Source: Chloroflexota bacterium
GTDB taxonomy: Bacteria; Chloroflexota; Dormibacteria; Dormibacterales; Dormibacteraceae
Direction of reading: 5' to 3'
Assembly: GCA_005880755.1 (NCBI GenBank)
Contig: VBGV01000030.1
Span: 1 to 19,471, forward strand
Length of the DNA stretch: 19,471 nt
Under the pieces are notes generated by a model. That model worked only from the letters and a program-made list of their open reading frames with translations. It was not told the DNA's origin and ran no database searches. Of this stretch, positions 1 to 8,987 are shown in pieces. The translations under genes were made by a program, and so were the position numbers. The stretch's first letter is position 1, and every line of letters starts with the position of its first letter.

Positions 1-1428
<1,428 letters not shown>

Positions 1429-1501
1429 CTTTCTTCCACGCCCTCAGCCTGACCCTGCGGGCAGAGCCCGTCATGGACGCGCTACCCGCGCCTTCTGATT
1501 G

Positions 1502-1517
1502 CTCCCCTTAGGGGGAG
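1502..1517. terminator. short GC hairpin between converging genes
   Basis: CTCCCC-TTAG-GGGGAG forms a perfect 6-bp stem with a 4-base loop in the 101-bp gap between the converging ends of clpC and the response regulator gene. A second small hairpin, CGGGC-AGA-GCCCG, lies at 1458-1470. Neither is followed by a run of T on either strand, so neither is a canonical intrinsic terminator. The position between convergent genes suggests a bidirectional transcription stop, but this is inference. The first hairpin could equally be a copy of a dispersed short repeat. Confidence 0.3.
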
Positions 1518-1529
1518 AGGGAACTGACC

Positions 1530-1928
1530 CTAGGTCTTCAGCCAGTCTTTCAGGCGCTGGGAGAGCCGGGCCGGCGTGGTTTGGCTCTTGATCAGGTGGT
1601 CGAGCGCGCCGAGGCTGACTCCGCGCTCGACCAGCTCCTTCTCGTTCCAGTTGGACAGGATCACGACCGGGATGGCGGCGGTCGAGGTGTCGGCCCGCAG
1701 GCGTTCCAGCACCGCCAGGCCGTCGAGCTTCGGAAGCCTCAAGTCCAGAAAGACGATATCGGGACGAATGGTCTTTGCCTTTTCCAGCGCGGTGATGCCG
1801 TCGCCCGCGACATCCACTGCGTAGCCGTCCAACTCCAGCTTGAGGCGGTACATCTGAGCCACGGATGCGTCGTCCTCGACGAAGAGGATCCTTACGTCAT
1901 CCGGCTGTGGCTCGGCACGTTGATTCAA
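1530..1928 (-). CDS. receiver-only (CheY-like) response regulator
   Basis: This 132-residue protein is a single receiver domain. The acidic pocket is Glu18-Asp19-Asp20 (ILFVEDD), the phospho-acceptor is Asp62 in DIVFLDLRLPKLDG, the switch Ser is Ser92 in VVILSNW, and the conserved Lys is Lys114 in LIKS, which lacks the usual following Pro. There is no DNA-binding or enzymatic output domain, so phosphorylation by a histidine kinase encoded elsewhere would act through protein contacts. The start is TTG at 1928, preceded by AAGGG about 9 bases upstream. An ATG seven bases upstream is out of frame. The gene converges with clpC and diverges from the membrane-protein gene at 1992. No partner kinase is in the window, so its pathway cannot be told. 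Confidence 0.9.
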   Translation of the reverse strand: MNQRAEPQPDDVRILFVEDDASVAQMYRLKLELDGYAVDVAGDGITALEKAKTIRPDIVFLDLRLPKLDGLAVLERLRADTSTAAIPVVILSNWNEKELVERGVSLGALDHLIKSQTTPARLSQRLKDWLKT

Positions 1929-1991
1929 GTCCCATCCCTTTCGTGCAACGCTTAAGCAGGTGCGTCTACCAAACCATGAGGGTTCGGGTAC

Positions 1992-2828
1992 GTGAGCGTA
2001 TCGGTTCCGCTACGGCTCCGCCCGCTCGAGATCGGCGACATGCTGGACGAAACATTCCGCATGTACCGGCGGCACTTCCTTCTCTTCGCCGGGATCTCGC
2101 TCCTCCTCGCCATCCCATCGGCGGCCCTTTATGGGCTGGCTTTCGCCTGGTTCTCCGTCGCGTTGCGAGACACGACCGGGACAGACCTCAGCTACCTCAC
2201 GCCGCTCATCGCCACCGCCGGTGCGGGTTTTCTCGTCACACTCGTGATCCTCCCCTTCACGAACTCGGCGGTCATGTACGCGGCCTGCGAGTCCGCGCTC
2301 GGCCGGCCGGTGACTTTGGGGGGCGTCTTCTCCGGAATCCTTCGCCGCTACTTCCCGCTGCTCGGTTACTGGCTGCTCTTCACTGTGACGGGGTTGCTTG
2401 CCGCGTTGCTCTGCGTGGCCCCGTTGGCGCTCTGGGTCTGGGTCTTCGTCGGATGGATCATCGTCACGCCCGCGATGTTCATCGAAAACATCAGCCTGGG
2501 CGCGGCGATGCGGCGCAGCTGGCAGCTCGTGCGGGGACGCTGGTGGAGAACGTTTCTGGTCCTGTTCCTGATGCTGATCGTGTGGTACGTGGCCCGGCTG
2601 GCGCTCGACGCGTTCCTCCAGCTGGGGCAGTTCCTGCTCGCGATCGTGCTCTCGCCATTCATCGTGGCCGGCGTCACGCTGGCCGGAGCGGAGCTCGTGA
2701 GCGCGCTGGTCAGCCCGGTCCTGCAGATCCTCATCGTGCTGATCTACTTCGACCTCAGGGTGCGGCGCGAAGCACTCGACCTCTTCCAGATGGCATACCG
2801 GCTGGCAGCGCCGGCGCCGGCGTCCTGA
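1992..2828 (+). CDS. multi-pass membrane protein, GPDPase-membrane-domain-like, first gene of the MoxR cluster
   Basis: This 278-residue integral membrane protein opens with a cytoplasmic-looking motif (LRPLEIGDMLDETFRMYRRH). About six hydrophobic segments follow, near residues 29-58, 69-98, 121-163 (probably two passes), 186-208 and 214-253. It ends with YFDLRVRREALDLFQ, a tail typical of proteins annotated as 'glycerophosphoryl diester phosphodiesterase membrane domain' or DUF7544-like. There is no catalytic phosphodiesterase domain. The start is GTG at 1992, the only one leaving the conserved N-terminal motif near the terminus; an ATG at 1976 is in another frame. The Shine-Dalgarno is weak (GAGGG about 9-13 bases upstream). 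It heads a run with four-base gaps or overlaps into the DUF4129 and DUF4350 genes. The role is unknown, probably envelope-related. Confidence 0.85.
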   Translation: MSVSVPLRLRPLEIGDMLDETFRMYRRHFLLFAGISLLLAIPSAALYGLAFAWFSVALRDTTGTDLSYLTPLIATAGAGFLVTLVILPFTNSAVMYAACESALGRPVTLGGVFSGILRRYFPLLGYWLLFTVTGLLAALLCVAPLALWVWVFVGWIIVTPAMFIENISLGAAMRRSWQLVRGRWWRTFLVLFLMLIVWYVARLALDAFLQLGQFLLAIVLSPFIVAGVTLAGAELVSALVSPVLQILIVLIYFDLRVRREALDLFQMAYRLAAPAPAS

Positions 2829-2832
2829 AAGC

Positions 2833-3732
2833 TTGACGAGGGCCCTGGTCGCCGCGGTCCCGGCGCTGGCGCTGCTCTTGCTCGTGCACGTGAACGCCGC
2901 GGCTGACCCGCCGCCTCCGCCGATCTACGCGGACGCCGTGCAGCAGGCCTACGACATCCTCCAGGGTGCATCGGGTTCGGACACGGCGCCCGCGACCACG
3001 GCGCTGCGCGTCCTCGTCGCAGGAACGGGGCCAAGCCAACCGGAGGTCATCGCCGACCTGAGAGCGCGGCCACCGCTGTATGACGACGCGAGGAATCGCC
3101 TGGCCGCGCTCCTGAAGGAGCTGCTCGAGCCGGTGAGAACGTCCGATCCCGATCTGGCGCGGCAGCGCCTGCACGACGTGATGTCGCAGAGCCGCTACGA
3201 CGCGCTTCACCGCCCGCCTTCCCCGCTCGACCGCTTCGTGCAGTGGGTGCAGGACAGGATTCGCGCCTTGCTCCGGCTGCTGTTCGGTTCTAGCGGGGGC
3301 GGTCAGCAGCTCGACTGGTGGTATTACCTCGCCGGCATCGCCGTGGTCACGGCGGTGGCGTTTGTGCTGTTTCGCGCGTCGCGAGGACGCTTCACCGCGT
3401 CTGTCGGCGCCGGGCCCCAGGGCCCGCGGCCGGCCAGCGACTATTTCGCGGAGGCGGACCGATTGTCCGCCGCGGGGGATCGCGTGGGCGCGATTCGGGC
3501 GCTGTGCGCCGGCGTCGCCGCGACGCTGACCGGCGAGCGGTCGTGGGAAGGAAGCCCGCTCACCGTCCGCGAGATCTTCCAGCGCGCGGCGGATTACAAC
3601 AGCCTGCGCGTGCTCCTGCTTCCGTTTGAGGCCGCGGTCTATGGCGGCCGCGGTGTGGATGAAGCGACCTATCGGAAGGCAGAGCAGGTGGCGGCGACGT
3701 ATCGCGCCAAGCCCGCGGAGGCAGCGGCATGA
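2833..3732 (+). CDS. DUF4129 domain protein, exported N-terminus, single membrane anchor
   Basis: This 299-residue protein begins with a signal-like segment (residues 3-24, ALALLLLVHVNAAA, probable cleavage before Asp25). A helical extracytoplasmic region follows (about 31-150), then one transmembrane helix (about 163-180, WWYYLAGIAVVTAVAFVLF), then a cytosolic DUF4129-type C-terminus (about 203-290). The C-terminus contains the DYFAEADRLSAAGDRVGAIRAL helix pair, SPLTVREI, and FEAAVYGGR near the end. The start is TTG, four bases after the preceding stop; no strong ribosome-binding site is seen, so translational coupling is likely. DUF4129 proteins commonly neighbour MoxR/DUF58 genes and are thought to belong to the same envelope-associated system. 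No biochemical activity is established and none can be read from the sequence. Confidence 0.87.
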   Translation: MTRALVAAVPALALLLLVHVNAAADPPPPPIYADAVQQAYDILQGASGSDTAPATTALRVLVAGTGPSQPEVIADLRARPPLYDDARNRLAALLKELLEPVRTSDPDLARQRLHDVMSQSRYDALHRPPSPLDRFVQWVQDRIRALLRLLFGSSGGGQQLDWWYYLAGIAVVTAVAFVLFRASRGRFTASVGAGPQGPRPASDYFAEADRLSAAGDRVGAIRALCAGVAATLTGERSWEGSPLTVREIFQRAADYNSLRVLLLPFEAAVYGGRGVDEATYRKAEQVAATYRAKPAEAAA

Positions 3733-4862
3733 AGGGAGCGCGTGGCTGGGTGCTCGCCGGGGCCATCGCGGTCGTGATCGCCGTGGCGGCCCTGGTGCTG
3801 CAGCCGAAGCAGGACTCTCCCGAGCACAGCACCGACAGCGACGCGGCCAACGGTGCGTCGGCCGCGCTCCTTTTCAGCCAGGCAATGGGTCATCCAACCG
3901 ATCAGATCACCGGCAGCTTCGGAGCCCCGGCGGAGCGGTCCGTGATGTTCGTGTTCACGCCCACGAGTCCTTACACCGCAGATGAGGCTGACCGCATCCA
4001 CCAGTGGGTTCTGGCCAGCGGCGGCATCCTGATCTATGCGTCCGAGCAGGCCGATCCTGAGCTGGACCGCGCGTTCGGCGTCAAACGCCTGGGCGGTTTC
4101 GTTTCGGGCGTCGAGTATCAGGGCACGCCCGTCGTGGACGGCGTGATTCGCGTCGCGGGCGGCGACGGGATGATGCCACTCGATCCGTCTCCCAACCAGG
4201 TCCCGATTCTCCGGACCGGAGGTGGATTTGTCGCGGGGTTCGTCCAGAGAATTGGGCTCGGCCAGCTCGTCGTGCTCGCCGACCCGCTCGTCATCTGCAA
4301 CGGCTATCTCGAGCGCGCGGACAATGGCCGGCTCCTCGCGGACCTGCTGAGCGTCGGGGGCGCGGATGCGCATGTCGCATTCGACGAGTACCACCACGGT
4401 CTGACGGTCAGTGATTTCGCGCCGCAGGCATGGGTCAGCACTCCCTGGGGCGCGGCGCTGCTGTGGCTGCTGGTCGCCGTCTTCTTCGGGCTGGTGCTGC
4501 GCGGACGGAGGTTCGGGCCGATCATCGAGCGCCAAGCTGAAGTCGCGCGGTCCGACGCGGAATGGTCGGTGGCTGTGGGCCAGCTGCTGCGGCGTTCGAG
4601 CGCCCGCGGCGTGACACTCGGCCTTCTCGCCGGCGCCACGGAGCGCGCGGTGGCGGCGCGGACGGGTCTTCCCCTGCAGCCGCGAGAGCGGTTCTGGAAT
4701 GCTCTCTGGGTGCGCGCACCAGAAGTGGCGGCCGAGCTGGCCCAGATCGAGACCTCGCTCTACTCTTCCGCGTCGACGGAGCGGGATCTCCTGAACGCAG
4801 CCGGCCGGCTCCACGCGATCGCCCATCCGCGGCCGAAGAAATTGGCGGCGCCACGGCGTTGA
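3729..4862 (+). CDS. DUF4350 domain protein with two transmembrane helices
   Basis: This 377-residue protein overlaps the DUF4129 stop by four bases (ATGA), the usual sign of translational coupling. It has an N-terminal transmembrane helix (about 6-25). An extracytoplasmic domain follows (about 40-225) with the DUF4350 features SPYTADEADRIHQWVLASGG and FDEYHHG (218-224). A second transmembrane helix (about 240-258) leads to RGRRFGP, the conserved junction, and a helical cytosolic tail of about 110 residues. The fold of DUF4350 resembles GATase-like/ThuA-type domains, but no catalytic triad is evident to me. Its place between DUF4129 and MoxR matches the actinobacterial cluster. Function is unknown; a role as a membrane scaffold or target of the MoxR ATPase is inference. 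Confidence 0.86.
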   Translation: MKGARGWVLAGAIAVVIAVAALVLQPKQDSPEHSTDSDAANGASAALLFSQAMGHPTDQITGSFGAPAERSVMFVFTPTSPYTADEADRIHQWVLASGGILIYASEQADPELDRAFGVKRLGGFVSGVEYQGTPVVDGVIRVAGGDGMMPLDPSPNQVPILRTGGGFVAGFVQRIGLGQLVVLADPLVICNGYLERADNGRLLADLLSVGGADAHVAFDEYHHGLTVSDFAPQAWVSTPWGAALLWLLVAVFFGLVLRGRRFGPIIERQAEVARSDAEWSVAVGQLLRRSSARGVTLGLLAGATERAVAARTGLPLQPRERFWNALWVRAPEVAAELAQIETSLYSSASTERDLLNAAGRLHAIAHPRPKKLAAPRR

Positions 4863-5824
4863 CGGACACCGCCTCGACCACCGCGACTGAGTTTTACGCC
4901 CGGTTTCGCGACCAGCTCGCGAAGGCGATCGTCGGCCAGGACGGGGCGATCCGCCTCTGCGCGATCGCACTTGTAGCACAGGGCCATGTCCTCCTCGAGG
5001 GGGTTCCCGGGACGGGCAAGACGCTGCTCGCCAAGTCGATCGCCCGTGCGCTGACGCTCGACTACGCGCGGGTTCAGTTCACCCCCGACCTGATGCCCGC
5101 CGACATCCTCGGCACCTCGGTCTACGACCTCTCGACGCGCACGTTCGCGCTGCGCCGCGGACCGATCTTCACCAACGTGCTCCTCGCGGACGAGATCAAC
5201 CGCGCCCCGGCCAAGGTCCAGGCGGCGCTGCTGGAGGCGATGGAGGAGCGCGGCGTGACCCTGGAGGGTCAACAGCTGCCCCTGCCGGCGCCGTTCTTCG
5301 TCATGGCAACGCAGAACCCGATCGAGTACGAGGGCACGTACCCGCTGCCCGAAGCCCAGCAGGACCGTTTTCTCTTCAAGGTGAGGCTCGACTATCCGAC
5401 GCCTTCCGATGAGATGGAGGTGCTCCGCCGCTGGGAGTCGGGGATCGAGCTTCGCGACCCGGTCAAAGCAGGGGTTGAGCAAGCATTCGGCGGCGCCGAC
5501 ATCGAGGCATGCCGGGCGCAAGTCTCGCAAGTGGTGCTCGACGAGAAGATCCGCCGCTACATCGTCGACCTTGCGTCGGCCACTCGTGCCGCGCCGGAGA
5601 TCGCCCTGGGGGCGAGCACGAGGGCCGAGGTCCTCCTGATGCTGGCGGCGCGCGCGGAGGCTGCGTTCGACGGCAGCGAATTCGTGACGCCCGACCACGT
5701 GAAGGCGCTTCTCGCGCCGGCGTTTCGCCACCGCCTGATCCTTCGCCCAGAGGCTGAGGTCGCGGGCCAGACCCCGGACAGCGTCCTCGACGCGGTGGCG
5801 AGCCGGGTCGTGCCGCCGCGCTGA
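4859..5824 (+). CDS. moxR: MoxR-family AAA+ ATPase
   Basis: This 321-residue AAA+ protein has Walker A GVPGTGKT (48-55), Walker B LLADEIN (108-114), sensor 1 in MATQNP (Asn153) and the MoxR-typical EAQQDRF (arginine-finger region, Arg170). Length and motif spacing are normal for MoxR. The frame stays open far upstream inside the DUF4350 gene, but family similarity starts only near the TTG at 4859. That TTG overlaps the preceding TGA as TTGA, so I place the start there. MoxR ATPases act as chaperone-like remodelers, often for von Willebrand-type proteins encoded next door, and the DUF58 gene immediately downstream fits that pattern. There is no clear Shine-Dalgarno, so expression probably depends on coupling to the upstream gene. 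Confidence 0.94.
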   Translation: MTDTASTTATEFYARFRDQLAKAIVGQDGAIRLCAIALVAQGHVLLEGVPGTGKTLLAKSIARALTLDYARVQFTPDLMPADILGTSVYDLSTRTFALRRGPIFTNVLLADEINRAPAKVQAALLEAMEERGVTLEGQQLPLPAPFFVMATQNPIEYEGTYPLPEAQQDRFLFKVRLDYPTPSDEMEVLRRWESGIELRDPVKAGVEQAFGGADIEACRAQVSQVVLDEKIRRYIVDLASATRAAPEIALGASTRAEVLLMLAARAEAAFDGSEFVTPDHVKALLAPAFRHRLILRPEAEVAGQTPDSVLDAVASRVVPPR

Positions 5825-5856
5825 ACCTGGTCAGAGGCCTCGCGCCTCAGCCCCGG

Positions 5857-7149
5857 TTGATCTGGGCCGCGGCGATCGGCGCGGGACTCATCGCGCTGGC
5901 GGTCGTCTCGCCGGTGCTCGGCCTGGTCGCGGTCGTCTTCAACGCCGGGCTGGCCATCATCGCGGCTCGTGACCTGGCCCTCCTGCCGGGCCGTTCGGGC
6001 TACACGGTCCGGCGCACGATGCCCGAGCCGTTCTCGCTCGGCGAGCCCGAGGACGTGACGGTGGTCGTCCAGAACCGGGCGGCCGCGGGCCTCATGGCGA
6101 GGCTGGCGGATCACGCGCCGGCATCGCTTCGGCCGGAGCCGCGCGAGGTGTCAGGCCGGTTCGACGCCAACGGACTCGTGAAGCTCAGCTACCGCACCTA
6201 CTCGCCGAAGCGCGGCGCATACAGGTTCGGAGCTGTCGACCTGCAGGTGTGGCGCGAAGACGGCTGGTGGCGGCGCCAGGTCAGGCTGCCGGATCCGCAA
6301 GAGGTCGCGGTGTTTCCGAATGTGGTGGCGATCAAACGCATCCAGCTGACGCTGCGGCGGGGCCTGCGGGCGATGGCCGGCATGCGCCGCGCGCGACCGC
6401 CCGGCGCGTCGACCGCGTTCGCCGGCCTGCGCGACTACGTGCGCGGTGACGACGTGCGCCGCGTGAGCTGGACGGCGACCGCGCGCCGCGATCGGCCTGT
6501 CGTGGTCGAGGTCGAGGCGGAGCGCGGGCAGCAGGTGATCATCGCGCTCGACTGCGGGCGCTTGATGACGGCGCCGGCAGGCGACCTGGACAAGCTCGAC
6601 CATTCCGTCAACGCCGCGCTGATGCTCGCGTGGGTCGCGCAGGCATACGGCGACCGCGTCGGCATGATGACTTTCGACGACCGGGTCACGAATTTCATCA
6701 AACCCGAGCGCGGCGCGATCCAGCTGCGGCGCATCACCGAGGCGCTGTACGCCATCAAGCCCGAGTACGTCGAGCCGGACTTCGGGCATGCGATGACGCA
6801 CCTGGCGCTGCGGGTCGGCCGGCGCTCGATGGTCGTGATGCTGACCGACGTCCAGGACCCCGAGGCCTCGCGCGAGCTGGTCGCCCACGCCCTTCGGCTG
6901 GCGGCGCGGCACCTGGTGCTGGTCGTGGCGATGTCGGACCCCGCCGTGCTCAGCGCCCGGGATGATCCGATCGATAACACCAGCCGCGCCTACGAGTGGG
7001 CGGCGGCGGAAGAGTTCGTGGCGAGCCGCCGGGAGAGCTTCGAGCTGTTGAGGCGCGGGGGCGTGCTGGGCCTCGACGTCGTGGCGGGAAAGCTATCGCC
7101 GGCTCTGGTCGAGAGGTACCTGGAGCTGAAAGAGCGTGCTTTGTTGTGA
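5857..7149 (+). CDS. DUF58 domain protein (von Willebrand-A-like), MoxR partner
   Basis: This protein of about 430 residues starts with two adjacent hydrophobic helices (about 3-40). A beta-rich region follows (50-165) with YSPKRGAYRFGAVDLQV, then the DUF58 signature GLRDYVRGDDVRRVSWTATA (190-209). A VWA-like C-terminus (from about 225) has LDCGRLM where the metal-site motif D-x-S-x-S would be, so metal binding may be weak or lost. The start is uncertain. TTG at 5857 is the first standard start and lies 32 bases past the moxR stop without a good ribosome-binding site. The frame is open upstream, and a non-standard CTG at 5821 would overlap the moxR stop as CTGA. The gene's last 57 bases overlap the converging SpoIIM-family gene. 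Confidence 0.92.
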   Translation: MIWAAAIGAGLIALAVVSPVLGLVAVVFNAGLAIIAARDLALLPGRSGYTVRRTMPEPFSLGEPEDVTVVVQNRAAAGLMARLADHAPASLRPEPREVSGRFDANGLVKLSYRTYSPKRGAYRFGAVDLQVWREDGWWRRQVRLPDPQEVAVFPNVVAIKRIQLTLRRGLRAMAGMRRARPPGASTAFAGLRDYVRGDDVRRVSWTATARRDRPVVVEVEAERGQQVIIALDCGRLMTAPAGDLDKLDHSVNAALMLAWVAQAYGDRVGMMTFDDRVTNFIKPERGAIQLRRITEALYAIKPEYVEPDFGHAMTHLALRVGRRSMVVMLTDVQDPEASRELVAHALRLAARHLVLVVAMSDPAVLSARDDPIDNTSRAYEWAAAEEFVASRRESFELLRRGGVLGLDVVAGKLSPALVERYLELKERALL

Positions 7150-8094
7150 TCGCCTTCCGCTGAAAACCAGGTAGGAGTAGAAGAGCGCGCCGGTCGTCAG
7201 CCCGATCGCGAGCTTGACGACAAAAGGCGCGCTGGAGGGCGAGATGTTGCCCTCGATCGTCCCCGCGACGATGAGCAGCGGCGCCAGGCCGAGCAGCAAA
7301 GTGAACGCGCGGCGCGCCGCGATCACGAGCGCGTCGGAGCGTTTTCGGTTGCCGGGCGAGATGAGCGCCCAACCCATCATCAGGCCGCCCGCTCCCTGCG
7401 CGATGACGATCGAGAGCTCGATCACGCCATGGCCGATGACGAACTCGAAAAGCCCGCCGGCCAGTCCGTAAGCCGCGGTCAGGCCGAACAGCGCGCCGAG
7501 ACTGATGCCGTTGGAGATCATCACCCACATCACCGGCAGGCCGAACGCGACGCCCAGCGCGAAGGCGAACATCGAGACGTAGATGTTGTTGACCATGATC
7601 AGCCCCGCGGCCTGCACGCGCTCGTCCGACGGGATGTTGGTCCATAGCTCGTGATGGTGGACCTTGTCGATGAGCCTGGGGTCGACGATCGAATACGCGG
7701 CGTCCGGATTGGCGAGCACGACGAAGAAGCTGATGAACGCGGGCACGAACATCAGCGCTCCCGCCGCGAGCAGGAACGGCCAGGCCTCGCGGTAGGTGCG
7801 CGGCAGGGTCTCGACGTAGAAGCGGCGGATTCGCTTCCAGATCTCGCCGCCCCGGCGATACACGATGCCATGGCCTCGTGCCACCAGTCCGTTGAGGTAG
7901 CGGTGCACCGGCTCCCCCGGCCAATCGCGCTGGGCGCGAGCGAGGTCGGCGGTCGCGCGCCGGTACAGCGCGGACATCGTCAGCACCTGCGCGGGAGCGA
8001 GCGCGTTCATGTGACCGGCGCCGGCGCGGGCCATCAGGTCTTCGAGCCGGTTCCAGTCGTAGCGGCGGAGGGCGATGAAATCCTCAGATCTCAC
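7093..8094 (-). CDS. SpoIIM-family (stage II sporulation protein M-like) integral membrane protein
   Basis: This 333-residue protein has a soluble helical N-terminus (1-100, beginning RSEDFIALRRYDWNRLEDL). Transmembrane segments follow near 104-127, 166-193, 197-222, 226-246, 262-281 and 291-311. SpoIIM-type motifs include MVNNIYVSMFAFALG, GHGVIELSIVIAQGAGG (221-237) and GTIEGNISPS (278-287). In Bacillus, SpoIIM is part of the peptidoglycan hydrolase complex in sporulation. In non-sporulating actinobacteria this family sits, as here, in the MoxR/DUF58 cluster with unknown function. The start is GTG at 8094; AGGGA abuts it too closely to act as a normal ribosome-binding site. It is antiparallel to the rest of the cluster and overlaps the 3' end of the DUF58 gene; its tail residues 316-333 lie in the overlap. 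Confidence 0.92.
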   Translation of the reverse strand: MRSEDFIALRRYDWNRLEDLMARAGAGHMNALAPAQVLTMSALYRRATADLARAQRDWPGEPVHRYLNGLVARGHGIVYRRGGEIWKRIRRFYVETLPRTYREAWPFLLAAGALMFVPAFISFFVVLANPDAAYSIVDPRLIDKVHHHELWTNIPSDERVQAAGLIMVNNIYVSMFAFALGVAFGLPVMWVMISNGISLGALFGLTAAYGLAGGLFEFVIGHGVIELSIVIAQGAGGLMMGWALISPGNRKRSDALVIAARRAFTLLLGLAPLLIVAGTIEGNISPSSAPFVVKLAIGLTTGALFYSYLVFSGRRSQQSTLFQLQVPLDQSRR

Positions 8095-8109
8095 TCCCTG
8101 ATTGTGAGT

Positions 8110-8120
8110 TACTTAACGAT
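8110..8120 (+). promoter_or_regulatory. candidate -10 element for a leaderless RDD-gene transcript
   Basis: Only 26 bases separate the divergent SpoIIM-family and RDD start codons, and this gap is A+T-rich against its surroundings. TACTTA at 8110-8115 ends five bases before the GTG at 8121, the spacing expected when transcription starts at the start codon itself. No Shine-Dalgarno precedes the GTG. No clear -35 box is seen, so the call is tentative. Confidence 0.3.
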
Positions 8121-8987
8121 GTGGACCAGCCGCTTCCGGACACCGACCTCGTCGTTGCCACCCCTGAACGGGTGTCGTTCGACTACCAGGTCGCCGGCCT
8201 CGGCACCCGTGCGATCGCGCAGATCCTCGACCTGCTGATCCTCACGGGCGTCCTGATGGGCCTGTATTTCGCCGCGGTCGCGGTCGGAGCCGCAGGCTTC
8301 GACGTGGTCGCGTACCTGATCGCGATCATCGGCAGCTTCGTCATCATCTTCGGCTACTTCTGGACCTGCGAGGCGTTCTGGTCCGGCCAGACCGTGGGCA
8401 AGAAGGTCTTCCGCCTGCGCGCAGTGGGTGACCGCGGTGAACCGATGACGTTCGTGCAGGCGGGGATTCGCAACGTGGTCCGCATCGTCGACTTCCTGCC
8501 TTATGCGTATGGGGTGGGCTTCGTCGTGCTGTTCATCAACGGCAAGGGCAAGCGCCTGGGCGATCTCGCGGCCGGCACGATCGTGGTCAAGGATTCGGAC
8601 CACGTCATGTTGTGGCAGCTGCCGGGCGGCCGCCCGCCGGCGCCTCCCGCTCCACCGCCCGTGGCGGGACTCGGGCAGCCGGCGCCCGTCAACGCGCCAC
8701 CGCCGCCGCTCACGTACACCCCACAGCCATCCGCATTCGCGCCCGCCACCGCGGAAGAGATGAAGCTCAGGCGGCTCGATCCGGAGCTGCGGCGGTTTGT
8801 GACCTCATACGCACGCCGCCGCCCAGGGCTGCCGCTTCACCTGCGGGCGCAACTGGCGGGCATGGTCCAGGCCAACCTGAACGCCGCGGCACCCGACGTC
8901 TTCGCGCAGAACGGTCCGCTGGCGGCCCTCGACTACCTGGCCGACCTGGAGCGAGCCTCCGGCGCGCCCATGCCGCCTTCTCCGTAA
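8121..8987 (+). CDS. RDD family membrane protein with Pro-rich linker and C-terminal helical domain
   Basis: This 288-residue protein has an RDD domain at about 15-158. The name-giving residues are visible as Arg30 and Asp37 in GLGTRAIAQILDLLIL and Asp148 in GKRLGDLAAGT. Transmembrane helices lie near 34-55, 60-82 and 125-140, with the conserved SGQTVGKKVFRLR loop (88-100). A Pro/Ala-rich linker (about 168-212) follows, then a helical C-terminal segment of about 75 residues (RRLDPELRRFVTSYARRRPGLP...) of a kind often seen after RDD domains in actinobacteria. The role is unknown; transport or ion-exchange functions have been proposed for some RDD proteins. It closes the MoxR-type cluster. The final 55 bases overlap the converging PLP-enzyme gene. 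Confidence 0.9.
   Translation: MDQPLPDTDLVVATPERVSFDYQVAGLGTRAIAQILDLLILTGVLMGLYFAAVAVGAAGFDVVAYLIAIIGSFVIIFGYFWTCEAFWSGQTVGKKVFRLRAVGDRGEPMTFVQAGIRNVVRIVDFLPYAYGVGFVVLFINGKGKRLGDLAAGTIVVKDSDHVMLWQLPGGRPPAPPAPPPVAGLGQPAPVNAPPPPLTYTPQPSAFAPATAEEMKLRRLDPELRRFVTSYARRRPGLPLHLRAQLAGMVQANLNAAAPDVFAQNGPLAALDYLADLERASGAPMPPSP

Noticed and set aside
1865..2836. A 323-codon plus-strand open frame rich in Arg, Pro and Gly
   Set aside because: It is the off-frame reading of the membrane-protein gene at 1992-2828, which has clear transmembrane helices; the Arg-rich composition is typical of a GC-rich shadow.
4562..4858. An N-terminal extension of MoxR into the DUF4350 gene
   Set aside because: MoxR proteins start close to the AAA+ domain; the extra 99 residues are a low-complexity shadow of DUF4350, and the TTGA overlap gives a sensible start.
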